From positions 1 to 57,436 of the forward strand of contig JAYEGJ010000126.1 in the NCBI GenBank assembly GCA_034658975.1: a DNA stretch of 57,436 nt, read 5' to 3'. Both the position numbers and the translations under genes were made by a program. The notes beneath the pieces were generated by a model that saw only the letters and a program-made list of their open reading frames with translations, ran no database searches and was not told where the DNA came from. Shown here piece after piece: positions 7,709 to 16,987 of the stretch (positions within the stretch are counted from its first letter, which is position 1; each line of letters begins with the position of its first letter). The DNA is from SZUA-217 sp034658975 (GTDB taxonomy: Bacteria; Actinomycetota; Acidimicrobiia; Spongiisociales; ZC4RG35).

Positions 7709-9460
7709 TCAGGTCGCGGGATCCTCGTCGTGTTTCTTCAGGTCCCTCTTCCGCTTCTTGACGGCGCTGATCGTGTTGGCATGGAAGTTCTCGTCGCCGA
7801 TTCGCTCGTAGAGCCCATAGGTCTTGAGCCGGTCTTTCACCGGTCCCTTGAGACCGGCGAAGGCGAAGGCGATGCCACGCTTATCGAGGTCATGGAGTAC
7901 GTCTCCGAGGATCTCGGCGCCGGTCGTGTCGATGTCGGTGATGGCGTTGCCCACCACGAGAACGGTGTCGATGTCCCGGTCGGCGGATCGCAAACGCTCC
8001 TGGAGGCGGCGGCCGAACGTCGGAGCGTTGGCGAAGAACAGCGGAGCGTCGAACCGCAGCATCAGGAGGCCGGGGATGACCTTCGCCGACGGGTGGCGCT
8101 CGATGTCGTGGTATCCGGGCACCCCCTCGACCTTGCCCAACTCGGTGCTGTGTGGCCACCAGGCCTTCCTCACGAAGTTCCCGATCGACAACAGGATCGC
8201 GATGACTATGCCCTCCAGGATTCCTACGAGGACTACCCCCAGGAAAGCTCCCAAAGACATCAGAAACTCGGATCTCCGGATCTTGAGGAGCCACATCGTT
8301 CCGCCCCAGTCGAAGAGGGTGAACGAGGCCGTGATCACGATGGCTGCCAGTGTCGGCGACGGCATCTCCGCAATGATCCCCGGTGCCAGGAGGATGATGA
8401 GAATGACCCCGGCCGCCGCGATCAGCCCCGTCATTTGAGTCTTGGAACCGACCGCCATGGCGACGGCAGTTCGTGATGAGCTGGCGCTGGTCGGGAAACC
8501 CTGGAACATCCCCGACAGCAGGTTCGCCGAGCCAAGAGCCTTGATCTCGCTGTTCGGATCCACCCGGGTGCCCGACTTGAGCGCTGTTGCGGTCGACAGA
8601 GCTCCGGTGTCCGCGAAAGAGACGAGAGCCACGGCGACGGCTCCTCCAATGAGGGTTGGCAACAGGCTGGCGTCAAAAGTGGGAATGGTGAGTGGCGGCA
8701 GACCGGACGGGATGTCTCCGACCACCTGGACGCCTCTGTCGATGAGATCGAACAGGGCGACGGCCACTATGGAACCGACCGCGGCGACGACCACGCCGGG
8801 AATCGTCCTGCTTATCCGCCTGAGTCCCACGATCGTGAGCACGCTCCCGGCTGACAACGCCAGCGCTGCCCCCACCGTCTCCCCGTCGAACACGCCCCCG
8901 AGGACCGCCAGGAAGGTCTCGACACTCGAGCCCGCGTCCACGGAAAAGCCAAGAGCCTTTGGGAGCTGTGAGACGAGAACGATCACGGCGATCCCGTTGA
9001 GATATCCGATCCGGATCGGCTTGGAGAGAAGTTCGGTTATCACTCCTAAGCGGAGGTATCCAGCAGCAATGCAAACCAGTCCGGCGATAATGCTCAGTGC
9101 CGAGGCGAGGATGACGGCCGTCGCGGCGTCCCCCGCAGCCAGCGGAAGGATCACGACGGCGATAACCGGCGCCAGGGAGGAATCGGGTCCCAGCACCAGC
9201 TGCCGGTTGGGGCCGAGCAGCGCATAGGCGATGAGGGCCGCGATCGTTGTGTAGATCCCCGTCACCGCTGGAAGACCGGTCAACTCGGCGTAGGCCATGC
9301 CCTGGGGGATGAGCATCGTCGCCAGGACCAGTCCGGCAACGACGTCGTAACGGACGTAGTCGCGGCGGTAGCTGCGAACCATCCGCACCACCGGGATTCG
9401 GTCCAATACGGAAGGAGGCGCGGTCAAGAAGTCTCTTCCATGGGCGTACCAGTAAACCAC
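7709..9460 (-). CDS. SulP-family anion permease with STAS domain
   Basis: 583 residues. N-terminal SulP core with many transmembrane helices; signature regions are VAGLVLATMLIPQGMAYAEL, LPAVTGIYTT and LGPDSSLAP. The C-terminal ~110 residues form a STAS domain (LMLRFDAPLFFANA, VVGNAITDIDTTGAEIL). The family carries sulfate, bicarbonate or other anions by symport; the substrate cannot be read from sequence. The GTG start at 9460 is the longest option; an ATG at 9382 would still keep the core. It lies 69 bases after glgP on the same strand but is unlikely to belong functionally to glucan use. Confidence 0.9.
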   Translation of the reverse strand: MVYWYAHGRDFLTAPPSVLDRIPVVRMVRSYRRDYVRYDVVAGLVLATMLIPQGMAYAELTGLPAVTGIYTTIAALIAYALLGPNRQLVLGPDSSLAPVIAVVILPLAAGDAATAVILASALSIIAGLVCIAAGYLRLGVITELLSKPIRIGYLNGIAVIVLVSQLPKALGFSVDAGSSVETFLAVLGGVFDGETVGAALALSAGSVLTIVGLRRISRTIPGVVVAAVGSIVAVALFDLIDRGVQVVGDIPSGLPPLTIPTFDASLLPTLIGGAVAVALVSFADTGALSTATALKSGTRVDPNSEIKALGSANLLSGMFQGFPTSASSSRTAVAMAVGSKTQMTGLIAAAGVILIILLAPGIIAEMPSPTLAAIVITASFTLFDWGGTMWLLKIRRSEFLMSLGAFLGVVLVGILEGIVIAILLSIGNFVRKAWWPHSTELGKVEGVPGYHDIERHPSAKVIPGLLMLRFDAPLFFANAPTFGRRLQERLRSADRDIDTVLVVGNAITDIDTTGAEILGDVLHDLDKRGIAFAFAGLKGPVKDRLKTYGLYERIGDENFHANTISAVKKRKRDLKKHDEDPAT

Positions 9461-9529
9461 TCTGGAGTACCCGGTAACGAGTATCAGGTACCAGGACGAT
9501 GAAAAGCCCCCTCCCCGGCTGGAATCGGG

Positions 9530-11479
9530 TCAGGTCTTGGTTCGAGCCCTTCGGGCGGGCAGGTAGAACCGATCCTCGTACTCGGCGACCATCCTGGCGG
9601 CGGTCACCTCTGAACCCAAGGTGCGCCACGAGTGTCTGATCCGATCGACAAAGACACGCCTCGACTCGAAGAACTCGTCACGGACGACAGTCAGCGTGTC
9701 GATGGCGGCGACCGCCTCTTCGTCGTCGCGCTGGTCGTCGTCAGGCGAATCGCTGGTCGGAATGGCCCATCCGTTCTCACCGTCGTACATCTCTGCCCAC
9801 CAGCCATCGAGAATCGAGCAGTTGAGACCACCATTGAGAACCACCTTCTCACCACTGGTCCCCGAGGCCTCCCTGGGCCGGATCGGATTGTTCAGCCAGA
9901 TGTCGCTGCCTTGTACCAGTCGCGCACCGACCCTGATGTCGTAGTCGGGGATGAAAGAGAATCTTCCGTTCGAGGCCTCGGAATCGGCGAAGGCGAGAAT
10001 CTCAGCAACCAGGGCCTTGCCGGCGAGGTTGGCCGGGTGAGCCTTCCCCGCAAAGACAAAATGGACCGGCCGGGAGTCGTCGGCGAGCATCTCGACCAGA
10101 CGGTCATACTGGCGGAGAAGAAGGTTTGCCCTCTTGTACGGGGCAAATCGCCTGGCGAAGCCAATCACCAATGCTTCGGGATCCAGTTCTCCGCCGACGC
10201 CGGCGATGAGTTCTCCAAGGCGAGCCTTCTGTCGCAGTCGTCCTTCTTCGATGACGCTTTCGTCGATTTCACCGGCCCTAGCCCACGCCTCGGTGGAGCC
10301 GAGATTCCAGCCCAAACCGAGGTGCTCGTCGAAGATCCGCTGAAACTCGTCGCCGGTCCATGTGCGGGCGTGGACGCCGTTGGTCACATGTCCTATCCCC
10401 TGCCCCTGCTCGAGGTTGGAGAAGAGTTCACGACTCACCTGACCATGCAGTTTGGATACGCCATTGGCCGCCTTCGAAACACGAAGACACATGGCGGCCA
10501 TGTTGAAGTTTTCATTGTCATCCGGGTCTTCGCCGAGGGCCCAGAGTTCATCGACTGAGATGTTCCACTTCCTGGCCCATGGCTCGAGATATGGGACGAC
10601 CATCTCGCGAGGGAACTTGTCAATACCTGCCGGAACGGGGGTGTGGGTGGTGAAGATCAGACCCTTGCCGATCTCGTCAACCGCCTCGGCAAGGCTGCCG
10701 TTGATCAGGCGGTCGATCAACTCGAAAGCAATGAACCCTGCATGACCCTCATTGAGATGGTGGACCTCGATCGACAGACCCATCGCTTCCAGTGCTCTGG
10801 CGCCGCCAACACCCAGGACCATCTCCTGTTGGAGACGGTATTCCTTGGATCCGAAGTAGAGATGGTCCGTGATCAAACGGTCGTGGTCGTTGTTCGACTC
10901 GAGATCTGTGTCCAGAAGAAAGAGACCAACCCGCCCTACGTCGATCCTCCATACGCGTGCCTGCACATCGCGACCCGGTAACGGCACCGAGATGACTACT
11001 CCGGTGTCCCTGGCGCCGACGGACTCAGGCGTCACCGGCTCCCAATACTCTGTCTGCTCCCCACCTTCGACGCTCTGGTGATAGACACCCGCGCGATAGA
11101 AGATGCCCAAGCCGATGAGCGGAAGACCGAGGTCGCAGGCCGCCTTGAGATGATCCCCGGCGAGCACCCCCAACCCACCGGAGTACTGGGGCAGGAGATG
11201 AGAGAGGCCGAACTCAGGCGAGCAGTAGGCGATCGTCGGATCCGGCCGAGAGACGTCGTCGAGCCTCTCTAGCTCGGCATCCAGTTTCCTCATGAACTCG
11301 TGATCATCTGCAAGAGCCAGGCATTGCTCATCGGACAGAGAGCGCACGGTCGAGACGGGATGACTGGTGTCATCGGCGCCCGGGAGCGAGGCCAGCAGAT
11401 CGCGGGCGGAAATGTCCCACGTCCAGCGGTAGTTCGCTGCCAGGTCAACGAGGCGCGCCCTCAAATGGTCTCTGTTCAA
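9530..11479 (-). CDS. glgP: Alpha-glucan (maltodextrin) phosphorylase
   Basis: 649 residues, the short form of the alpha-glucan phosphorylase family. It shows FGLSHLLPQYSGGLGVLAGD near the N terminus, HHLNEGHAGF, TTHTPVPAGIDKF, GHVTNGVHARTW, FARRFAPYKRANLLL and the pyridoxal-phosphate-site block EASGTSGEKVVLNGG, where the usual Met of SGMK is Glu. The enzyme releases glucose 1-phosphate from oligo- and polyglucans in the cytoplasm. It follows malQ by 23 bases in the leftward maltodextrin operon, so it should degrade the glucans elongated by MalQ. Confidence 0.92.
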   Translation of the reverse strand: MNRDHLRARLVDLAANYRWTWDISARDLLASLPGADDTSHPVSTVRSLSDEQCLALADDHEFMRKLDAELERLDDVSRPDPTIAYCSPEFGLSHLLPQYSGGLGVLAGDHLKAACDLGLPLIGLGIFYRAGVYHQSVEGGEQTEYWEPVTPESVGARDTGVVISVPLPGRDVQARVWRIDVGRVGLFLLDTDLESNNDHDRLITDHLYFGSKEYRLQQEMVLGVGGARALEAMGLSIEVHHLNEGHAGFIAFELIDRLINGSLAEAVDEIGKGLIFTTHTPVPAGIDKFPREMVVPYLEPWARKWNISVDELWALGEDPDDNENFNMAAMCLRVSKAANGVSKLHGQVSRELFSNLEQGQGIGHVTNGVHARTWTGDEFQRIFDEHLGLGWNLGSTEAWARAGEIDESVIEEGRLRQKARLGELIAGVGGELDPEALVIGFARRFAPYKRANLLLRQYDRLVEMLADDSRPVHFVFAGKAHPANLAGKALVAEILAFADSEASNGRFSFIPDYDIRVGARLVQGSDIWLNNPIRPREASGTSGEKVVLNGGLNCSILDGWWAEMYDGENGWAIPTSDSPDDDQRDDEEAVAAIDTLTVVRDEFFESRRVFVDRIRHSWRTLGSEVTAARMVAEYEDRFYLPARRARTKT

Positions 11480-11502
11480 AGTGTGTCTCCTTGGCCTGAC
11501 TG

Positions 11503-12987
11503 TCAGAAGTTGCGATCACTGGTGCGATTGAGAGCAGCAAGCCGACCAGCAAGGTCTACGGTCGCAGCACCCGGAGGCATACGCCAAAGCCAGTTGCCTT
11601 CGGCCGTGCCCGGATAGTTCATGCGGGCCTCGTCACCAAGGCCGAGCAAGTCCTGCATGGGAGCTACGGCTATCACCGCCAACGAGCCCCACACCGCAGA
11701 CACCAGATCCCAGGCATAGGTCTCGATCGTGCCGCCGCTCAGGGCGAGCGCCTCCTCCCGATACTTCTCGGTCTCCTCCAGAAGCCGGCCCAGTGCCGTG
11801 CCGTTGTCGTGGGTGCCGGTGTAGGCGACGCGATCCTGAGTGAAACTATCGGGATGATCGGGATTGCCCGGATACCGGTCAAACCCTTCCTGGGCGATCG
11901 CCATGCCCGGATAACCGAGCTTTCGCCTCTCGACTTCGACCAGGTCACTGATGGGGCCAAGGTCCTCGAGAATGAAGGGCCGGGATCCCATCCGTCGCTC
12001 CAACTCATCGAAGAAGGAGACTCCAGGACCGTCGCGCCACGTCCCGCCCATCGCATCCGGCGAGCGACCGTCGATCTCGTAGTACCTGATGAAGCCTGTG
12101 AAGTGATCAATGCGGAGCACGTCCGCCTGTCGGAAGTAGTTCTCGAGACGTCTGAACCACCAGTCGTATTTGTCTTTCTCGTGCTGTCTCCACCGGTACA
12201 GCGGAGTGCCCCAACGCTGACCGGTATCGGAGAACATGTCGGGGGGCACCCCGGACACGACGGTGGGCTCGCCGGCTTCATCAACGGTGAACAGTTCGGG
12301 ATTGACCCAAACGTCAACGCTGTCGGCGGCGACGTAAAGGGGAACATCTCCGATGAGCCTGACGCCCCGGTCCGCGGCTTGCCGACGGAGCCGGCCAAGC
12401 TGGCGGTAGAAGACGAACTGGCCGAACGAATGGAACTCGACCTCTTCGGCAAGGTCGCCATGTGCGGCCGCCAGCGCCGAAGGCTCACGCAGACGCAAAC
12501 TATCCGGCCAGTGGGTCCAACTCGCCTCCCCAAAGGTCTTCTTCAGGGCCATGAAAAGCGAGTAGTCATCGAGCCACTCCGCCTCCGCACGGCGGAACGC
12601 TTCGAAATCGGAGCGCAACTCTCCGACGAGACGGCTGTAGGCAATGCGCAACAGCACGGTCTTCGACTCGCCCACAATTTCGTAGTCGACGAAATCGGCG
12701 CTTCCCACTTCGGCCAATTCGCTCTCTCTGAGAAGGCCGTCTTCGACCAAGACTTGGGGTGAGATGAGCATCGTGTTGCCCGCATAGGAAGAGAACGACG
12801 AGTAGGGCGAATTCCCGAACCCCGTCGGGCCCAACGGCAGAACCTGCCAGTAGCGGCACCCCGCCTCCACCAGCCAATCGATCCATTCGAAGGCTCCGGG
12901 ACCGAGATCTCCAATGCCGAACCGCGACGGAAGGCTGGTCACGTGGAGAAGGACGCCTGAAGACCTGTCGAACATCGACGATTTCAT
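11503..12987 (-). CDS. malQ: 4-alpha-glucanotransferase (amylomaltase, GH77)
   Basis: 494 residues, normal for MalQ. N-terminal SGVLLHVTSLPSRFGIGDLG and YWQVLPLGPTGFGNSPYSSF are typical; catalytic blocks are VLRIDHFTGF (nucleophile Asp), ILEDLGPI (acid/base Glu) and YTGTHDNGTALG (third Asp). It transfers glucan chains between maltodextrins, freeing glucose and making chains long enough for the phosphorylase. The start overlaps the LacI-family stop by ATGA (12984-12987), and glgP follows, so the order regulator-transferase-phosphorylase is translationally linked. Confidence 0.95.
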   Translation of the reverse strand: MKSSMFDRSSGVLLHVTSLPSRFGIGDLGPGAFEWIDWLVEAGCRYWQVLPLGPTGFGNSPYSSFSSYAGNTMLISPQVLVEDGLLRESELAEVGSADFVDYEIVGESKTVLLRIAYSRLVGELRSDFEAFRRAEAEWLDDYSLFMALKKTFGEASWTHWPDSLRLREPSALAAAHGDLAEEVEFHSFGQFVFYRQLGRLRRQAADRGVRLIGDVPLYVAADSVDVWVNPELFTVDEAGEPTVVSGVPPDMFSDTGQRWGTPLYRWRQHEKDKYDWWFRRLENYFRQADVLRIDHFTGFIRYYEIDGRSPDAMGGTWRDGPGVSFFDELERRMGSRPFILEDLGPISDLVEVERRKLGYPGMAIAQEGFDRYPGNPDHPDSFTQDRVAYTGTHDNGTALGRLLEETEKYREEALALSGGTIETYAWDLVSAVWGSLAVIAVAPMQDLLGLGDEARMNYPGTAEGNWLWRMPPGAATVDLAGRLAALNRTSDRNF

Positions 12988-13997
12988 CGCGATCCCCGAG
13001 TCTCGGTCGTGTTTCGCAGAATCAGTTTGTGAGGAAGCACCCGATCACCGTCGTACGGCCGTCCTTCAACGGCGTCCAACAGAGCCTGCACGGCGACCTC
13101 GCCTTGTTCGAAAACGGGTTGATGCACGGTGGAGAGGCCCATGGCCTCGGCGAAGTCGTGGTCGTCGAACCCCATGATGGCCAGAACCCCCGGAACGTCG
13201 ACTCCGAGTTCGCGCGCCGCCTGCATGGCTCCCGCCGCCATCTCGTCCGAAAGACAGAAAAGGGCGGTGGGAGGATTCTCCATCTTCAAGAGCTCGCGGG
13301 TGGCATCCGCTCCGCCGCCGATGGAGAAGTTCGCGTTGAAGACGAGCGAATCGTCCACCTCGAGACCTGCGTCCTGGATGGCCTGCCTGAAGCCGGCCTC
13401 GCGTTCACCGGGAATCGACAATCGCGTGGGCCCGTCGGGCATGCCGCCCAACATGCCGATTCGGCGATGACCCAGCTTGATCAGGTGGCTGGTCGCCTCC
13501 CGAGCCGCTTGGACATTGTCCACTGCCACGGTGACGACGCCCTCTGTGGGCTGACCCACGGCGATCATGCGCACACCCCGATCCAATAGAACCTTCACCT
13601 CTGCCGCCTCGATGGGTATGTCAACGAGAATCACCCCATCCACACGTCGGGATCGGGGCAGGACGTCTTCAACGAGGCGCCGGCGCTGCTGGTCATCCCC
13701 CGCGACATGGAGCTGGATGTCGTACCCGGCGGCTGACGCGACAGCCTCGACGCTTTCCACCACCTGGGCGTAGTACCACTGACCGGGCAGTGGCACCGCC
13801 ACGATGATGGTGTGGCCCCCGGTCGAAGACAGGTGCGCCGCGTAGGGATCGGGCACGTAGTCGAGTCTCGCCGCCACGGCCTCCACCTTCTCCCTGGTGG
13901 CCGGAGCGACCGAGGGCAAGCCGCGCAGAGCACGACTGACCGTGGCAACCGAGACCCCGGCCTCGTGTGCGACGTCGCGAATCGTGACACTGGTCAT
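12984..13997 (-). CDS. LacI-family transcriptional regulator, probable maltodextrin repressor
   Basis: 337 residues. The N terminus is a classic LacI helix-turn-helix (TIRDVAHEAGVSVATVSRAL) followed by a hinge helix and a periplasmic-binding-protein-like effector domain (GVILVDIPIE, RIGMLGG, ALFCLSDEMAAGAMQAA, IMGFDDHDFAEAMGLSTVHQ). It lies inside the operon it probably controls, overlapping the GH57 stop by ATGA (13994-13997) and the malQ start by ATGA. Its probable targets are the twin operators upstream of malE at 22923-22959, which have the CG-centred pattern expected for this family. The inducer is inferred to be a maltooligosaccharide. Confidence 0.92.
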   Translation of the reverse strand: MTSVTIRDVAHEAGVSVATVSRALRGLPSVAPATREKVEAVAARLDYVPDPYAAHLSSTGGHTIIVAVPLPGQWYYAQVVESVEAVASAAGYDIQLHVAGDDQQRRRLVEDVLPRSRRVDGVILVDIPIEAAEVKVLLDRGVRMIAVGQPTEGVVTVAVDNVQAAREATSHLIKLGHRRIGMLGGMPDGPTRLSIPGEREAGFRQAIQDAGLEVDDSLVFNANFSIGGGADATRELLKMENPPTALFCLSDEMAAGAMQAARELGVDVPGVLAIMGFDDHDFAEAMGLSTVHQPVFEQGEVAVQALLDAVEGRPYDGDRVLPHKLILRNTTETRGSR

Positions 13998-16987
13998 TGC
14001 ACACCCACCATGGGAATTTGTCCGAAGTCATCGGGATCGAGGTCGTCTATCGACCCCGATGTCACCGCCGGGTAGTCGGCCAGGAGCGCCTCTCCTCCAC
14101 CTGGAGCGATGACGTCATAGATCCGCGTGTGGTTGATGTCGTCGGGTGCTCCGCCGCCACGCCATTGCTCGGCGGTGACATTGATGTCGCGGACACGGCG
14201 GACGCCGGGCGACGGGAACCCCTCCTGGCTGAGAACGACTACCGCATAGCTCCACGAAGCAGTATCCCCATCTCCGAAGATCGCCTTCGGCACGCGCACG
14301 ACGACCTTGCCCTGATCGCCGAAGACGGCAATCGAGATCGTTGGCTCCGTCTCCTCTGTGGACCCATCGGCCGACGCCACGAAGACCGCCGACTGCCAGC
14401 CTTCGATGGTCACCCCGTACTCCCACCCGCTTCCATCGGCGAGCGCTGCGTTACGACCGGGGAGCAGGAGCCGGGCACCGGTGCCGGTGCCGGGATCGGT
14501 GTCGATGTACACGTCGAAGGTCTGCACCGAGAGGCCTGACGGTGAGCCCCACGGGTTCCCAATAGGGCTTACAACCTCAAATGTGAATACAACCTCGTCT
14601 CCTTCGGTGCCGGCCTGGAACCGGGTCAGGTCGTAGCTGCCGGCCGCGAACACTCCGTCGCTCGGATACACGTACGTCCCCGGACCGTGATCGTCGCCGA
14701 TCGGATCCTCCACGTCGAGGAAGACCTCGACATCGGAGATGTCGGGAACCTGGAAGCCCAGCGGCCCTGTCTCCGGCAGCAGGGATTCGTCGATCAGAGC
14801 CTTTGCGAGAACGATGTTCCCGCCCTCGAGGGCGCCGAGTTCGGCTAGTGGAACCGCGATCTCCAGCGTCTCACCGGCAGCGGCATCGAGATCGAGGCAC
14901 CTCGACGGATCGAAGTCGAGAATGGGATTGCACAACAGGGCACCGTCGGCGCCGGCCACCAGGACGTGGGTCGCCCCAAAGCCGAGGACGCTTCCCTCGT
15001 AAGAAGTCGAAGTTTTCGAACCCTGGGGGGCGCCGATATACAACTCGACGCCGGACCCGGCGTCCCCGTCGTAGCGGAGGTAGAGGTTCTCCTTGTCGAA
15101 CGCCCACCACAAGCCGGCTGCTTCGTAGAGGCCGGCGTCGTCCCAGGCGGGTTCGGGCTCACCGTCAATGTCGATCGTGATCAGATCAACCGGTGTCCTG
15201 TCGGCGGCGACCGGTGTCTGGGGGATAATCGGAACGTCAACAAATCCGGGCCGGTCCTGGCCAAGAGCGTCGTAGACCTGGCCCAACAGCTCACGGAAGG
15301 CCCGATCGAAATAGGAATCGTCGCCCGAGTCCTGGTCAGAGCCATACCACCAGAACCAATCCGAGCCCTCGGCGAACAGCATCGCCTCCGTGGCATCCGC
15401 AAGCGCTTCCGCGGAGACCTCGCCCGACTGTTCCGCCTTGCGCAGGTCCTGACGGGTGTCGAAGAGGTAGTCCCAGGCGTCGGCCTCCTCCTGTTCGCCG
15501 ATCCAGGTCGCGTAATTGGGCTGGAACCACGAGGCCGGGAACACGTTCTTGATCGGCTCGGGCTCCCCGAAAGCTTCGAGGTAGGCCGACGGCGTGGTGA
15601 TCTCGAGCCAGTCGGTGTCGGCGAGACGCTCATAAAGGGCGTTGAGAAAGTCGATGCCGTCGTTGTCGTAGTGCTCCCACGCGTTCTCGCCGTCGAGAAT
15701 CACCGACACCACGGCCGGGCTTCCGGCGTCGTGGGATGCCTGGACGTCGATCGACTCGTAGACCGCCCGCAGTCTGGCGATCAGGTCGTCAACCGCCAGG
15801 TCGGGTGGCATGCCCGAGTACTCGAACCCGATCTGGTCTGACAGGCGGATGTCCCGGAAGAATATCGCCACCGGGTCACGCTGATTGACCTGGGCCGAGT
15901 ATGCCTTGTAGAGCGTCGTGGCCTCGATGACCGTGTCGCTCGAGTCTCGCTCGAAGGACCCGATGTCGAGGGTCTTGGCCAGGACGTCCTCGCCGGTCGC
16001 GATCCATTTGACGCCGTTCTTGGAGATCAGGTTCATGATGTCCTGAGCGACGGCACCCTCACCAGGCCACATTCCGGTGGGACGCCTGCCGAGCAGACGC
16101 TCGGCGGTGTCGAGCCCGCGCAGCACCTGCTGGTCGGCGTCGGCGATCTCGCGCAAACGGCTCGACGGCATCGTGGCTGCCGGGTCGCCAACCAGGGCGA
16201 GATTCGTGTCGGCAAGGAGGGGAAGAATCGGATGGGCCAGCGGGGTCGTCGTCACCTCGATGCGCCCTTCTTCCCACAAGCGGGCGTGAAGCGGAATGAC
16301 GTCCTGGATGATTCGAAGGTGCTCGTCGAATAACACCAACTTGTCCTCCTCGGCATAGTCCCTCTCCTTGGCGACAAGAGAAGCGAGAGGCTCTTCTGCG
16401 AGGAATCCCGGGTCGGTCCATGCGAGGTTGAAGAGAACCTGGAGATCCCGGAAGTCACCGTCGGTCCACGACTCGACCACACCGGGGACACCTTGAGCGG
16501 CCCGGGCATCGGCCAGCTCCTTCAGTCGGGGGAACCTGGCCACGATCTTCGAGTTCACATCGAAGAGGCGCTCGGCAATGAAGGTCTTCTCCTCGAGCGT
16601 CAGTTCATCGGCCGGTATCTCCGATGCGACCCAGTAGGAATCCTTGGCCCCGTTTGCCAGATCCTCGAGCTGGAGGAGGAGCACGGGCGTGAGGTTGAAC
16701 GTGGCCGTCACCTCGGGATAGTTCTCGAGCATGGCTGCCATGTCCCAATAGTCCTTGGTGGCGTGGACCCTCACCCAGGGACGGGTGTAGACGCCGTCGG
16801 CATCCTTCGGATAGAAGGGCTGGTGCTGGTGCCAGACCAGGTTCACAAACAACTCCGGCTCGTCAATCTGCGGGACCGTCGTAGTGGGAGCGGGGGCCAG
16901 GGTTGTCGTCGTGGTTGCCGCCTCGCCGTCAGAAGTGCACGCGGCAAGGACCAGGGACAACAGCGCGGCTAGAGCAATCGTCCTCAT
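13994..16987 (-). CDS. GH57 glucan hydrolase lipoprotein (amylopullulanase-like)
   Basis: 997 residues from ATG 16987, which shares a base with the GH13 stop (TGATG). Lipoprotein signal MRTIALAALLSLVLAACTS with Cys at 17, then a Thr-rich linker. The GH57 core has WHQHQPFYP (motif 1), GMWPGEGAV carrying the nucleophile Glu, and ILDGENAWEHY with the catalytic Asp. After the catalytic barrel come beta-rich domains; the last (DVEDPIGDDHGPGTYVYP, TFDVYIDTDPGTGTGARLLL) resembles the glucodextranase C-terminal/DOMON-like domain thought to bind sugar or anchor the enzyme. It probably sits on the outer face of the membrane and cuts alpha-1,4/1,6 glucans into dextrins for MalEFG. Exact specificity uncertain. 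Confidence 0.9.
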   Translation of the reverse strand: MRTIALAALLSLVLAACTSDGEAATTTTTLAPAPTTTVPQIDEPELFVNLVWHQHQPFYPKDADGVYTRPWVRVHATKDYWDMAAMLENYPEVTATFNLTPVLLLQLEDLANGAKDSYWVASEIPADELTLEEKTFIAERLFDVNSKIVARFPRLKELADARAAQGVPGVVESWTDGDFRDLQVLFNLAWTDPGFLAEEPLASLVAKERDYAEEDKLVLFDEHLRIIQDVIPLHARLWEEGRIEVTTTPLAHPILPLLADTNLALVGDPAATMPSSRLREIADADQQVLRGLDTAERLLGRRPTGMWPGEGAVAQDIMNLISKNGVKWIATGEDVLAKTLDIGSFERDSSDTVIEATTLYKAYSAQVNQRDPVAIFFRDIRLSDQIGFEYSGMPPDLAVDDLIARLRAVYESIDVQASHDAGSPAVVSVILDGENAWEHYDNDGIDFLNALYERLADTDWLEITTPSAYLEAFGEPEPIKNVFPASWFQPNYATWIGEQEEADAWDYLFDTRQDLRKAEQSGEVSAEALADATEAMLFAEGSDWFWWYGSDQDSGDDSYFDRAFRELLGQVYDALGQDRPGFVDVPIIPQTPVAADRTPVDLITIDIDGEPEPAWDDAGLYEAAGLWWAFDKENLYLRYDGDAGSGVELYIGAPQGSKTSTSYEGSVLGFGATHVLVAGADGALLCNPILDFDPSRCLDLDAAAGETLEIAVPLAELGALEGGNIVLAKALIDESLLPETGPLGFQVPDISDVEVFLDVEDPIGDDHGPGTYVYPSDGVFAAGSYDLTRFQAGTEGDEVVFTFEVVSPIGNPWGSPSGLSVQTFDVYIDTDPGTGTGARLLLPGRNAALADGSGWEYGVTIEGWQSAVFVASADGSTEETEPTISIAVFGDQGKVVVRVPKAIFGDGDTASWSYAVVVLSQEGFPSPGVRRVRDINVTAEQWRGGGAPDDINHTRIYDVIAPGGGEALLADYPAVTSGSIDDLDPDDFGQIPMVGVQ

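Noticed and set aside
7709..11479. SulP transporter as part of the maltodextrin operon
   Set aside because: It lies 69 bases after glgP on the same strand, but its family moves anions and no functional link is visible; co-transcription alone is possible.
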